The notes under the pieces are model-generated. The model was not told the origin of the DNA. It searched no databases and worked only from the letters and a program-made list of their open reading frames with translations. From NCBI RefSeq assembly GCF_028464145.1, contig NZ_JAQPCG010000003.1, positions 1 through 64,000 on the forward strand: a stretch of DNA of 64,000 nt. The letters run 5' to 3'. This stretch comes from Maribacter sp. PR1. GTDB taxonomy: Bacteria > Bacteroidota > Bacteroidia > Flavobacteriales > Flavobacteriaceae. The translations under genes and the position numbers were made by a program. Of the stretch, positions 43,993 to 53,215 are shown in pieces. Position 1 is the first letter of the stretch. Each line of letters opens with the position of its first letter.

Positions 43993-45621
43993 ATGTTATC
44001 GGTATCCAATCTATCTGTGCAATTTGGTAAAAGAGTTCTTTTCGATGAAGTAAATGTATCCTTTACTGAAGGAAACTGTTATGGAATTATTGGTGCCAAT
44101 GGCGCAGGTAAATCTACCTTTTTAAGAATTTTATCGGGCCAGATTGACCCTACTTCCGGACACGTTCACCTAGAGCCTGGAAAAAGAATGTCCATTTTAG
44201 AACAGGATCACAATGCTTCAGATGATTTTACGGTATTAGAAACGGTGGTCAAAGGGAACAAGCCGCTTTATGATATTAAAAAGGAAATAGACGCCCTCTA
44301 TGCTGATTATAGTGATAAAAACGCGGATAGAATAGGGGAGTTGCAAGTACAATTTGAAGAGATGAACGGTTGGAACGCCGATAGTGATGCAGCCGCACTG
44401 CTTTCCAATTTAGGAATCGGGGAAGAGTTACACTACACCTTAATGTCCGAGGTTGATTCCAAACTAAAGGTTCGCGTACTACTGGCACAGGCACTTTTTG
44501 GTTCACCGGATGTATTGATTATGGATGAGCCTACCAATGACCTGGATTATGAAACCATTAATTGGTTGGAAAACTTTTTAGCGGATTATGAGAATACGGT
44601 CATTGTTGTTTCACATGACAGGCACTTCTTGGATACGGTTTGTACCCATATTGGAGATATTGACTTTGGTAAATTAAACCTGTATTCCGGTAACTATACC
44701 TTTTGGTATGAAAGTAGTCAGTTAGCAGCAAGGCAAAGAGCGCAACAGAATAAAAAGGCCGAGGAAAAAGCCAAAGAATTACAAGAGTTTATCATGCGTT
44801 TTAGTGCGAACGTTGCAAAAAGTAAACAGGCAACTTCTAGAAAAAAAATGTTATCCAAGCTGAAAGTAGATGATATAAAACCTTCTAGTCGAAGATATCC
44901 CGCAATTATTTTTGAAAGGGAGCGTGAAGCAGGTGACCAGATACTTAACGTAGAAGGATTGAAAGCGACAACGGAAGAAGGTGAATTGTTGTTCGACAAT
45001 GTTAATATTAACCTTACCAAAGGAGATAAAGTTGCTGTTATTTCAAGAGATTCGAGGGCAACAACAGCTTTTTATGAAATTATCAATGGAAATAGAAAAG
45101 CGGACAAAGGCAAGTATGATTGGGGAATCACTACCAACCAATCCTATCTGCCCGCAGATAATTCCAGTTTTTTCACCCAGAATATAAACTTGGTAGATTG
45201 GCTTAGACAATGGGCCAAGACCGAAGAGGAGCGCGAGGAAGTTTATATAAGGGGATTTTTAGGAAAAATGTTATTCAGTGGTGAGGAAGCTTTAAAAAAA
45301 TGCACGGTGCTTTCGGGAGGTGAAAAAGTGAGGTGTATGTTGAGTAGAATGATGATGATGAGGGCAAATGTTCTTATGTTGGACGAACCTACAAATCACT
45401 TGGATTTGGAAAGTATCACTGCATTCAACAATTCCTTGAAGAATTTCAAGGGAACCGTTCTCTTTACGACCCATGATCATGAATTTGCACAAACGGTGGC
45501 CAATAGGGTGATAGAACTTACACCTAAAGGCAACATTGACAGATATTCTACGTTTGATGAATATATGTCCGATAAGGCATTGAAGGAACAGAGGGGCAAG
45601 ATGTATACTGTTCCTGCCTAA
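43993..45621 (+). CDS. ABC-F family ATPase (translation factor type)
   Basis: A soluble protein of 542 residues with two ABC domains and no membrane segment, like the EttA/YbiT ribosome-associated ATPases. In domain 1 the Walker A is GANGAGKST (34-42), followed by a degenerate signature (SEVDSKLKVRVLLAQ) and Walker B VLIMDEPTNDLD. The linker between the domains is basic and helical, as expected for contact with the ribosome. In domain 2 the P-loop is degenerate (ISRDSRATTAFYEI lacks GxGKS), while the signature LSGGEKVR and VLMLDEPTNHLD are intact. The ATG at 43993 is chosen on the basis of the promoter and family start (MLSVSNLSVQFGKR). Confidence 0.92.
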   Translation: MLSVSNLSVQFGKRVLFDEVNVSFTEGNCYGIIGANGAGKSTFLRILSGQIDPTSGHVHLEPGKRMSILEQDHNASDDFTVLETVVKGNKPLYDIKKEIDALYADYSDKNADRIGELQVQFEEMNGWNADSDAAALLSNLGIGEELHYTLMSEVDSKLKVRVLLAQALFGSPDVLIMDEPTNDLDYETINWLENFLADYENTVIVVSHDRHFLDTVCTHIGDIDFGKLNLYSGNYTFWYESSQLAARQRAQQNKKAEEKAKELQEFIMRFSANVAKSKQATSRKKMLSKLKVDDIKPSSRRYPAIIFEREREAGDQILNVEGLKATTEEGELLFDNVNINLTKGDKVAVISRDSRATTAFYEIINGNRKADKGKYDWGITTNQSYLPADNSSFFTQNINLVDWLRQWAKTEEEREEVYIRGFLGKMLFSGEEALKKCTVLSGGEKVRCMLSRMMMMRANVLMLDEPTNHLDLESITAFNNSLKNFKGTVLFTTHDHEFAQTVANRVIELTPKGNIDRYSTFDEYMSDKALKEQRGKMYTVPA

Positions 45622-45647
45622 GGAGATACAACCCAAATCTATACATC

Positions 45648-46781
45648 ATGAAGACCTATACCAATTTGGTCAGCATTCTGCTGATGGTTGCCTTGGCTGG
45701 GTGCAGTAAGTCTGCTTCGGAACCCCTTGAGATTGAACCCCCTGTTAAAATTGAAGCTGATTATTCCATTCTTCTGGATGAAAGTGGAGTTTTAAAAACA
45801 AAAAATTTAAAGGAATCCGATAGCGGGTTAAAAATAGGGACGGGGGAAAGTACCATACCCAGTTTTCCTACATCTGAACTAACTTATTTTGCAGACAATT
45901 CACTAAGTTTTTTCCAACTGACCGATGATTGCGCAGGAGAAATTTTGCTTTATGATTTCGAATCGGATAGTCATCAACTCATAGATGCCTTTTTAGACTT
46001 AGATGCCTGTAACCTACAGATAACCTCTGTTTCCCACTCAGATTCTCGTGTTTTCATGTCATTTACTAAAAACGAGGTCGGAAAGGAAGATGCTTTTTAC
46101 GTTAGGATTATCGATATCGATACTGGGGATGAAAATGCAGTCGATATTGAATTGGACCTAAAACCCCTTCAAATTGTTCCAAGTGCAGGTAAACTCTTCG
46201 TTTTGACAATAGATGATGAAATTACAGATGAGAATGCACTTTCTGTGATTGATATTGCACAGGAATCCATAGTTTTTGAAAAAATGATTGGGTTCGATGC
46301 AAAGAAAATTTTCAGGAACCCAGCTGGTGATATAATCATCAGTTATCCTGAATTACATACGACATTGGATAGCAGTACAATGGCCGAAGTTTATACACAG
46401 TATGGCGAATTGACTAAGCCAAACCTTTTTTCTTCCGAATACCATAGGTTTGATGACCAGGGAAAAATGTACTATACCCTGACAACAGAAGAAGGTTCAG
46501 GTGTAGCGAGTATTCCCGCAGTATATGACTTTAACTCCAATATTTCGACCCAGTACTTTTATGAAAACTTCTTAACGGACACCCAACTTAGCGTAGAACT
46601 AAATATACATTCAACGACAGCGATGGCTTTTGATGAAGAAAATAATTTCATTCTTGTTGGTTATAAAAAGAATGGAAACGAAAATACAGGAGGTTTGTTA
46701 CGATTAACGCCAACCCCTGATTTTACGTATGTGGATAATCTGAATTTACCAGGAATTCCAAAAACAATCTATGTGAATTAA
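45648..46781 (+). CDS. lipoprotein of unknown function
   Basis: A 377-residue lipoprotein (lipobox LAGC, Cys19) with no family I can name. The protein is rich in short beta-strand-like segments with repeated D/E-rich turns (DDCAGEILLYDFESDSHQLI, VRIIDIDTGDENAVDIELD), compatible with a beta-propeller. It follows the ABC-F gene by 26 bp on the same strand and may be co-transcribed, although the two functions are unrelated on their face. Confidence 0.75.
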   Translation: MKTYTNLVSILLMVALAGCSKSASEPLEIEPPVKIEADYSILLDESGVLKTKNLKESDSGLKIGTGESTIPSFPTSELTYFADNSLSFFQLTDDCAGEILLYDFESDSHQLIDAFLDLDACNLQITSVSHSDSRVFMSFTKNEVGKEDAFYVRIIDIDTGDENAVDIELDLKPLQIVPSAGKLFVLTIDDEITDENALSVIDIAQESIVFEKMIGFDAKKIFRNPAGDIIISYPELHTTLDSSTMAEVYTQYGELTKPNLFSSEYHRFDDQGKMYYTLTTEEGSGVASIPAVYDFNSNISTQYFYENFLTDTQLSVELNIHSTTAMAFDEENNFILVGYKKNGNENTGGLLRLTPTPDFTYVDNLNLPGIPKTIYVN

Positions 46782-46791
46782 GAATACATAC

Positions 46792-47517
46792 CTAGGCGTT
46801 ATAGTATTTACTGTTCCAAATCGCCGGGCTAAAATTCTTACCCAAGGCAAAGCCATAAAAAATAGTAACTGCCACGATACTTTTAAACATAAAGAAGAAT
46901 AAAATTCCAAATTCGGCTACCGAATTTGTTTTAGAAAAAAGTCCTGTGGGAATCAATAGTGTGGCGATATAGCTAATTAAAACAATCAAAAAAGTAAGGT
47001 TAGCTACGTTTTTAAAGGGCCACATCATAACTTTTCTAAAAGGATGCAGATCATTTCCCCATTTATGTATTAAATAAAAATAATTGTTGCCGATTGGAGC
47101 AAATAAAAGTGGGTCGTCCTTATCTTCCAATTTAAAAAGTTTTGATGGAGCAATTATTTTAAAACCTTTTAATTCAATTCCATGATTTGATTCTAGTTTT
47201 CTTATCTGGGATACAGCCTCTACAGGAATTTTACCTTTAAAAAATTTGGTGTCCAAAAACCGAAGCCGATAATCAATACAAACATTCTTAATTTGATCGA
47301 TGTGGTAGATTCTGTCAGTTTCAAGTAAATCAAAATTAAAGGAGTTGCCGGGAATGTGGTTATTACCATTCGCAAGATTGTCCTCGATTCGAGAATGTTG
47401 GTCGTCAATGGAATTCAAAATTCCCCTGACTTCTTCTATTATGTTGTCATTGACTTGATTATGTTTCGATTTCTCCTTATTCAGTTTGTACTGTAAATTG
47501 GTTCTTTTAAATAACAT
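46792..47517 (-). CDS. membrane protein of unknown function
   Basis: A 241-residue protein from the ATG at 47517 (a TTG at 47547 would add ten lysine-rich residues). The N-terminal half is hydrophilic, with a predicted coiled coil (KLNKEKSKHNQVNDNIIEEV). The C-terminal part has two hydrophobic helices (about 172-192 and 205-230). The segment RKVMMWPFKNVANLTFLIVL lies at the first. No known domain is recognised. It is divergent from the fasciclin gene, with a GTTAA-N6-GTTAA site in between. Confidence 0.7.
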   Translation of the reverse strand: MLFKRTNLQYKLNKEKSKHNQVNDNIIEEVRGILNSIDDQHSRIEDNLANGNNHIPGNSFNFDLLETDRIYHIDQIKNVCIDYRLRFLDTKFFKGKIPVEAVSQIRKLESNHGIELKGFKIIAPSKLFKLEDKDDPLLFAPIGNNYFYLIHKWGNDLHPFRKVMMWPFKNVANLTFLIVLISYIATLLIPTGLFSKTNSVAEFGILFFFMFKSIVAVTIFYGFALGKNFSPAIWNSKYYNA

Positions 47518-47596
47518 CTTCTTTTTCTTTTTTAGCAACTCTCTCAAAGTTAGCCAATAAATGAGTTTATTTTAAACCCAAAAATTTTCTTTAGTT

Positions 47597-47612
47597 GTTA
47601 AAAATATGTTAA
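47597..47612. promoter_or_regulatory. GTTAA-N6-GTTAA direct repeat
   Basis: GTTAA at 47597-47601 and 47608-47612, 11 bp apart, in the space between the divergent membrane-protein and fasciclin genes. It has the same sequence and spacing as the site upstream of the RprXY-like operon. Confidence 0.4.
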
Positions 47613-47726
47613 AACAATTAAGCTTGGTTTTTTGCTGTGTAATAATTGAGACTTAGATTGTATATTGTCGGTGATTGATTACCATTCATCGATAATTAAT
47701 CGCTGCCCTAACCTAGAACACCAATT

Positions 47727-48305
47727 ATGAGAAACTGGACAACCCCCGTATGTCTTTTACTTTTGTTTACTTCCGTTTTAAGCTCGGGCCAAGAGCTACA
47801 AAAATCGAATAGTCTTGAAAAGTTTGGAACAGGTTTCAAAGCGCTTACACAAAATTCGATTCTTAGAACAACCGAGGAGACCCAGAGTCACAGTTTTTTA
47901 CTTAAAGCCTTACGCGCCTCTGATTTGGACTGCATTTTGGATTACGATGGGCAATTCACTGTGTTTGCTCCTTCAAATTCGGCTTTTGATAAATTGTCCG
48001 AAGTCACCAATAAATTATTATTAAATCCAGAAAACAAGGAAAAGCTTAAAGCTATAATGTCCTATCATATTATTGCCGGGAACCTATCGGCCTCTAAAAT
48101 TTTAAGAGCGATGTGTAGAGGGGAAGGTAAAGCATCTTTCACTACGATTCTCGGGGAAAAAATAACGGCAACCATGAACGGTATAGATATTGTGCTAACC
48201 GATAATCATGGAAACAAGGCAAAAATAACCTCGGCGGATTCCAGACAACGAAATGGTGTTATTCACGAAATAGATAGTGTTTTCTTCCCTGTAGATTTAT
48301 TTTGA
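47727..48305 (+). CDS. fasciclin domain exported protein
   Basis: A 192-residue exported protein with a signal peptide (about 1-22, ending SSGQ) and one fasciclin (FAS1, beta-Ig-H3) domain. The H1 box is FTVFAPSNSAFDKLS, followed by SYHIIAGNLSASKI, and the H2 region ends RNGVIHEIDSVFFP. FAS1 proteins mediate adhesion or bind small ligands at the surface. Its promoter region holds the GTTAA direct repeat. It is convergent with pheT (2 bp between stops). Confidence 0.9.
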   Translation: MRNWTTPVCLLLLFTSVLSSGQELQKSNSLEKFGTGFKALTQNSILRTTEETQSHSFLLKALRASDLDCILDYDGQFTVFAPSNSAFDKLSEVTNKLLLNPENKEKLKAIMSYHIIAGNLSASKILRAMCRGEGKASFTTILGEKITATMNGIDIVLTDNHGNKAKITSADSRQRNGVIHEIDSVFFPVDLF

Positions 48306-48307
48306 AA

Positions 48308-50740
48308 CTATCTAAGTTCCGCTTGTAACTCCCTTTCGTAACTATTCTGAAGCTTCGACATTATTTTATCGATTTGCTTATCGGTTAAAGTTCCTTTGCT
48401 GTCTTTTAAAGTGAAACTGACAGCATAGGACTTTTTACCATCGGGTAAATTTTTACCTTGGTAAACATCGAACAAGTTGATGTTGCTCAATAGCTTGCGT
48501 TCCGTTTTAAACCCTATTTCATAAACCTGCTTAAAAGTTGTGCCTTCATCCAATAACAAAGCAAAATCTCGTTTGACTTCTGGATATTTGGATATTTCCT
48601 TAAAAGTGATTTCAGTCCGATTCAGATTATCTAAAATGGCGTCCCAATTAAAATCCGCATAAAAAACATGTTGTTTAATATCAAACTCTTTCAGAACTGA
48701 TGTTTGTACTACGCCAAAGGAGACCAAAGTGACATCATCTTTTGATTTATAAGAAATCCCTTCTGAAAATAAGAGGGACTCATCTGGTGTAGTTGTCAAG
48801 TTTTCAATGCCCAGACGTTCCAGCACCGTATCAACTATAGATTTTAATTGGAAAAAATCCGTTTTTTTTGAAGGTCCGGTCCAACTATTTTCATTGCTCT
48901 CACCACAAAGCAAAATACTTAAATATTTTTCCTCGATTCGCTCGTTTTCTTCCTTGAAATATGTTTTGCCGAATTCGAACAGCCTAAGGTTCTGACGCTT
49001 TCTGTTCATGTTATAACTGGCAGATTCCAATGCACTGAACAAAGAAGATTTTCTAAGCACGGATAATTCCCCACTCAGTGGGTTTAAAACAGTAACATGT
49101 GGCCTATCTTTAATAGGACCGTCCAAAAAATTGTTGTATTCTGGTGAAGTTAAACTATTGGTCAATATCTCAAAATATCCCCGAGCTGCCAATAAATCTC
49201 CAATAATCTGTTGAATTTTATAATCTTCGAAAGGACTGGTTGAAGCCACGGAGGCATTTAATTTTTCACTGAATGCGATATTGTTATAACCATAGACCCT
49301 AAGTATTTCTTCGATAACATCAACTTGACGCTGTACGTCAACGCGATAGGAGGGGACACTCAATCCCATACCTGCTTCGGTTACGTTTTTAACCTTAATA
49401 TCCAGGGAGGCCAATATCGATTTTATGGTATCCTCCGAAATATTTTGCCCAATAAGTTTGTTTATTTTTTTAAAAGCAAGGAACACCTCAAAATCTTTTT
49501 GTTTGTTAGGATATAGATCAACAATATCCGAGGTAATTTCCCCCCCCGCTATCTCTTTTATTAATAGTGCAGCACGCTTTAAGGCATATTCCACATTTTC
49601 AATGTCTATTCCACGTTCAAACCTAAAGGATGCATCTGTATTTAACCCATGCCTTTTTGCTGTTTTTCGAATGGAAACTGGATTAAAAAAAGCACTTTCT
49701 AGGAATATAGCCGTCGTGTGTTCCGTTACCCCTGAATGGACTCCTCCAAAAACCCCTGCAATACACATTGGTTTTTCAATGTCACAAATCATTAGGTCAT
49801 CTTCGTGTAGTTCTCTTTCAATCCCATCTAAAGTGATGAATTTAGTGCCTTTTGGCAGAGTCTTTACTTCGATTTTTCCACCCTTAATTTTATTTGCGTC
49901 AAAGGCATGAAGCGGTTGACCTAGCTCATGAAGTACGTAATTTGTAGCATCTACCACATTATTCTTCGGGGTAAGGCCAATAGCCCTTAATCTATTTTTG
50001 AGCCAGTCCGGTGAAGGTTGAACGAGAATATCACTAATAGTTACACCGCAATATCTCGGCGCCAAAGTGTTATTCTTAACATCTACATCTATTCTGAGTG
50101 ACCTATTTGAAACATTGAAATGACTCACAGGTGGTGTTATCAATTCCTTATTGATTTCCTGTTGTTTTAACCCAGCCTTTAAATCCCTTGCCACCCCAAA
50201 GTGGCTCATGGCATCGGCACGATTAGGGGTTAGCCCTATCTCAAATACCTCATCTTTTTCAACTTTGAAGACATCCGATGCTAATGTTCCTGGTTTTAGA
50301 CTGTTGTCCAATATCATGATTCCATCATGGCTTTCACCCAGTCCAAGCTCATCTTCGGCACATATCATTCCATGGCTTTCTTCTCCTCTAATCTTACCTT
50401 TCTTAATTTTCCAGGCCTCTCCTTCTTTTGTGTATAGCGTTGTGCCAATGGTCGCAACCGGAACTTTTTGGCCTTTTTCGACATTAGGTGCACCACAAAC
50501 AATTTGAACGGGTGTCTCTGTTCCAATATCGACCAAAGTAACTTTTAACCTATCGGCATTACTATGCTGTTCACAGCTAAGAACATGGCCTACCACAATG
50601 CCTTCAAGTCCACCTTTAACGGATTCAAAGAGTTCTATTCCTTCGACCTCTAAACCTAAATCCGTTAATAATTCACTAGTTTTATGGGAGTTCCAATCAA
50701 TTTTGATAAACTGTTTAAGCCAGTTATAAGAAATTTTCAT
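48308..50740 (-). CDS. pheT: phenylalanyl-tRNA synthetase beta subunit
   Basis: The large subunit of PheRS, 810 residues. Domain order is: N-terminal EMAP-like tRNA-binding domain (about 40-150; IVVGHVLSCEQHSNADRLKV, IVCGAPNVEKGQKVPVA); the B3/B4 editing domain (about 210-395; DATNYVLHELGQPLHAFDA); the B5 domain; the catalytic-like domain; and the C-terminal ferredoxin-like anticodon-binding domain (about 715-810; SKYPEVKRDFALLLDEG). It pairs with PheS, which is not encoded in this window. It is monocistronic and convergent with the fasciclin gene. Confidence 0.97.
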   Translation of the reverse strand: MKISYNWLKQFIKIDWNSHKTSELLTDLGLEVEGIELFESVKGGLEGIVVGHVLSCEQHSNADRLKVTLVDIGTETPVQIVCGAPNVEKGQKVPVATIGTTLYTKEGEAWKIKKGKIRGEESHGMICAEDELGLGESHDGIMILDNSLKPGTLASDVFKVEKDEVFEIGLTPNRADAMSHFGVARDLKAGLKQQEINKELITPPVSHFNVSNRSLRIDVDVKNNTLAPRYCGVTISDILVQPSPDWLKNRLRAIGLTPKNNVVDATNYVLHELGQPLHAFDANKIKGGKIEVKTLPKGTKFITLDGIERELHEDDLMICDIEKPMCIAGVFGGVHSGVTEHTTAIFLESAFFNPVSIRKTAKRHGLNTDASFRFERGIDIENVEYALKRAALLIKEIAGGEITSDIVDLYPNKQKDFEVFLAFKKINKLIGQNISEDTIKSILASLDIKVKNVTEAGMGLSVPSYRVDVQRQVDVIEEILRVYGYNNIAFSEKLNASVASTSPFEDYKIQQIIGDLLAARGYFEILTNSLTSPEYNNFLDGPIKDRPHVTVLNPLSGELSVLRKSSLFSALESASYNMNRKRQNLRLFEFGKTYFKEENERIEEKYLSILLCGESNENSWTGPSKKTDFFQLKSIVDTVLERLGIENLTTTPDESLLFSEGISYKSKDDVTLVSFGVVQTSVLKEFDIKQHVFYADFNWDAILDNLNRTEITFKEISKYPEVKRDFALLLDEGTTFKQVYEIGFKTERKLLSNINLFDVYQGKNLPDGKKSYAVSFTLKDSKGTLTDKQIDKIMSKLQNSYERELQAELR

Positions 50741-50866
50741 CCATCCAATTTAAAGCTGGTAAAGATAAAACAATGCAATAAGAGATTCAACAGACTTGCC
50801 TTCCTTTTATTTCTTATTTTAAAATGAAACTATTATGTTGTTAATTCGCAGAGGAAAAAAAATTAT

Positions 50867-52093
50867 ATGAAAAAATATAGCCTTCTTTTATTCATTTTCA
50901 TTTTTATGGGTTGTGGACCCAAAGACAGTGTTAAACAGCCTAATACCGGTATGTGGCAAGCCAAGTTAAAAGTAAAGGATAATAATACCTTGCCATTTAA
51001 TTTTGAGCTTTATGAAACAGATAACCAGCAGCTACAATTAAAGGTTTTGAATGGTGAGGAAATCATAACGGTTGACGAGATTACGATTAATAATGATTCT
51101 ATTTTAATTAAAGCTCCTGTTTTTGAAGGATATATAACGGCACAGTTTTCTGAAACAGCAATGAAGGGAAAGTTTATTATTGAAAGTTTGGACAGAATCG
51201 TTTCTTTTGAGGCCATTTTCGGAGAAGAAAATCGATTTAGTGCTACCAAGTCACCTAACGGTAATGTTTCGGGGATATGGGAAACAGTGTTTAGTCCAAA
51301 TACGGAAGATAGCTATATGGGGAAAGGAATTTTTACACAAAATGACGGAGTCGTTTCCGGAACATTTAGAACGACCACGGGAGATTATAGGTATTTAGAA
51401 GGAGTCATGGACAAGGATTCGCTAAAATTATCGGCATTCGATGGCGCACATGCATTTCTATTCCTAGCTAAAGTTGATGATAGTATTATGGATGGAATAT
51501 TTTATTCTGGCAATCATTTTAAGGAACCATTCACTGCAAAAAGAAATGAAGCTTATGAACTTCCTAGTCCCGATTCATTAACATTTATAAAGGAAGGTTA
51601 CGATGAGCTTACCTTTACTTTTCCTGATATGGATGGAAATCAAGTTGCTTTATCCGATTCAAAATTTGAAAATAAAGTGGTCATTGTTCAGTTGATGGGA
51701 TCTTGGTGTCCAAATTGTTTGGATGAAACCAAGTTTTTGGTCGATTATTTAGAAAAAAATAAAAATGAAGATTTGGCTGTTGTTGGGCTGGCATTTGAAC
51801 AAGCCAAAACGAAGGAGTTGGCAAAAAAAAGTATCCAACGTCTAGTGGACCGAATAGGAATAACGTATCCTATTTTATTGGCTCAATATGGAACGTATGA
51901 TAAGGAAAAAGCACAGGAGAAATTGCCTATGTTAAATCATGTGTTGTCCTATCCAACTACCATTTTTGTAGATAAGAAAGGGGAAGTTAGAAAAATTCAC
52001 ACTGGTTTTAATGGTCCTGCAACAGGTGATAAGTTCGAGGATTTTAAATTGGAATTCAACGAATTTATAGCACAACTTCTTTCGGAACAGTAA
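50867..52093 (+). CDS. TlpA-family thiol-disulfide lipoprotein
   Basis: A 408-residue lipoprotein (lipobox FMGC, Cys16). An N-terminal beta-rich domain (about 25-220, with the repeating GVVSGTFRTTTGDYRYLEG) precedes a thioredoxin/TlpA domain (about 250-405). The active-site motif is W280-C-P-N-C284 (GSWCPNCLDETKFL), so it should be redox active, unlike the similar lipoprotein at 42.4 kb. It likely reduces or isomerises disulfides of exported proteins. Convergent with leuB, 3 bp between the stop codons. Confidence 0.9.
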   Translation: MKKYSLLLFIFIFMGCGPKDSVKQPNTGMWQAKLKVKDNNTLPFNFELYETDNQQLQLKVLNGEEIITVDEITINNDSILIKAPVFEGYITAQFSETAMKGKFIIESLDRIVSFEAIFGEENRFSATKSPNGNVSGIWETVFSPNTEDSYMGKGIFTQNDGVVSGTFRTTTGDYRYLEGVMDKDSLKLSAFDGAHAFLFLAKVDDSIMDGIFYSGNHFKEPFTAKRNEAYELPSPDSLTFIKEGYDELTFTFPDMDGNQVALSDSKFENKVVIVQLMGSWCPNCLDETKFLVDYLEKNKNEDLAVVGLAFEQAKTKELAKKSIQRLVDRIGITYPILLAQYGTYDKEKAQEKLPMLNHVLSYPTTIFVDKKGEVRKIHTGFNGPATGDKFEDFKLEFNEFIAQLLSEQ

Positions 52094-52096
52094 CGA

Positions 52097-53215
52097 TTAT
52101 ATAATTGTGGATTTTCCTAGGTCTATGTTTTCATCGTTCATATTAAAATCATCATCTAGCTCCATGATATTGTCGGCAATAAAATCACCAACATAGTCTG
52201 TGCCATATTTACTACTGCCCATGATGTCCGGCGTCACTATTTTTTTGGAGAATGATTTTAATACAGCGGCGACAACTGCGTTGGATTCTTCAATCAATTT
52301 GAAATGCTGTAAGAGCATGGCAACACTGAGAATCGCTGCGACCGGATTGGCTATATTCTTATCCTTGGCATTGGGATAGGACCCGTGAATGGGTTCGAAC
52401 ATCGCGTATTCCATACCAACCGATGCCGATGGGAGTAATCCAATAGAACCAGCGATAACACTCCCTTGGTCGGATAAAATATCGCCAAACATATTATCGG
52501 TTAAAATTACGTCGAACTGTTTGGGATTGAGAATCATTTGAACCGCGGCATTATCTATAAAAAGGGTTTCTAATTCTATGTCCGGATAGCTTTGAGAAAT
52601 GGAATTGACTACTCTTCGCCATAAGCGAGATGTTTCCAAGACATTGGCCTTATCTACTAATGTCACCTTTTTTCTTCTGTTTTTTGCTGCTTTAAAAGCA
52701 AGGTGCGTAATTCTACTAATCTCACCTTCGGAATAAGAACAGGTATCCGTTGCGATGTTTGTGCCAGAATCGGTTGTTTTTTCACCGTAGTAAATACCAC
52801 CGGATAATTCCCTATAAATCACTAAGTCCGTATCCCTTACAACTTTCTTGTTGAGCGGAGATTGCTTAATTAAAGCAGGAAAGACCTTGACCGGTCTTAT
52901 ATTGGCAAATAGGTCCAGCTCTTTCCTTAGTCTTAACAAACCTTGTTCCGGCCATATTTTAGAGTCCGGGTTGCCATCATATTTGGGCATACCAATAGCA
53001 CCGAATAATACGGCTTCGGAGTTTTTGCAAATCTTTAAAGTGTCTTCGGGTAATGGAGTTCCTTTTTTATCTATGGCTTCAGCACCGACAAGGGCTTGGG
53101 TGAATTTAAAATTGTGACCAAAAGTTTCTTCTACCGAACGAAGGCACTTAAGGGCTTGGGCAACGACCTCAGGGCCAATACCATCCCCACCTAAAACTGC
53201 AATATCTAATTGCAT
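52097..53215 (-). CDS. leuB: 3-isopropylmalate dehydrogenase
   Basis: Oxidative decarboxylation of 3-isopropylmalate in leucine synthesis. It has 372 residues. Conserved motifs: IAVLGGDGIGPEVVAQALKC, LFGAIGMPKYD, LRLRKELDLFANIRPVKVFP (three Arg contacting the substrate), VIYRELSGGIYYGEK and the metal-binding LTDNMFGDILSDQGSVIAG. SVGMEYAMFEPIHGSYP follows. It is immediately downstream of leuA (no gap between start and stop), so the two are translationally coupled. leuC and leuD are not in the window. Confidence 0.96.
   Translation of the reverse strand: MQLDIAVLGGDGIGPEVVAQALKCLRSVEETFGHNFKFTQALVGAEAIDKKGTPLPEDTLKICKNSEAVLFGAIGMPKYDGNPDSKIWPEQGLLRLRKELDLFANIRPVKVFPALIKQSPLNKKVVRDTDLVIYRELSGGIYYGEKTTDSGTNIATDTCSYSEGEISRITHLAFKAAKNRRKKVTLVDKANVLETSRLWRRVVNSISQSYPDIELETLFIDNAAVQMILNPKQFDVILTDNMFGDILSDQGSVIAGSIGLLPSASVGMEYAMFEPIHGSYPNAKDKNIANPVAAILSVAMLLQHFKLIEESNAVVAAVLKSFSKKIVTPDIMGSSKYGTDYVGDFIADNIMELDDDFNMNDENIDLGKSTII

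Noticed and set aside
49425..49910. 161-codon plus-strand frame inside pheT
   Set aside because: Shadow of a conserved synthetase gene on the opposite strand.
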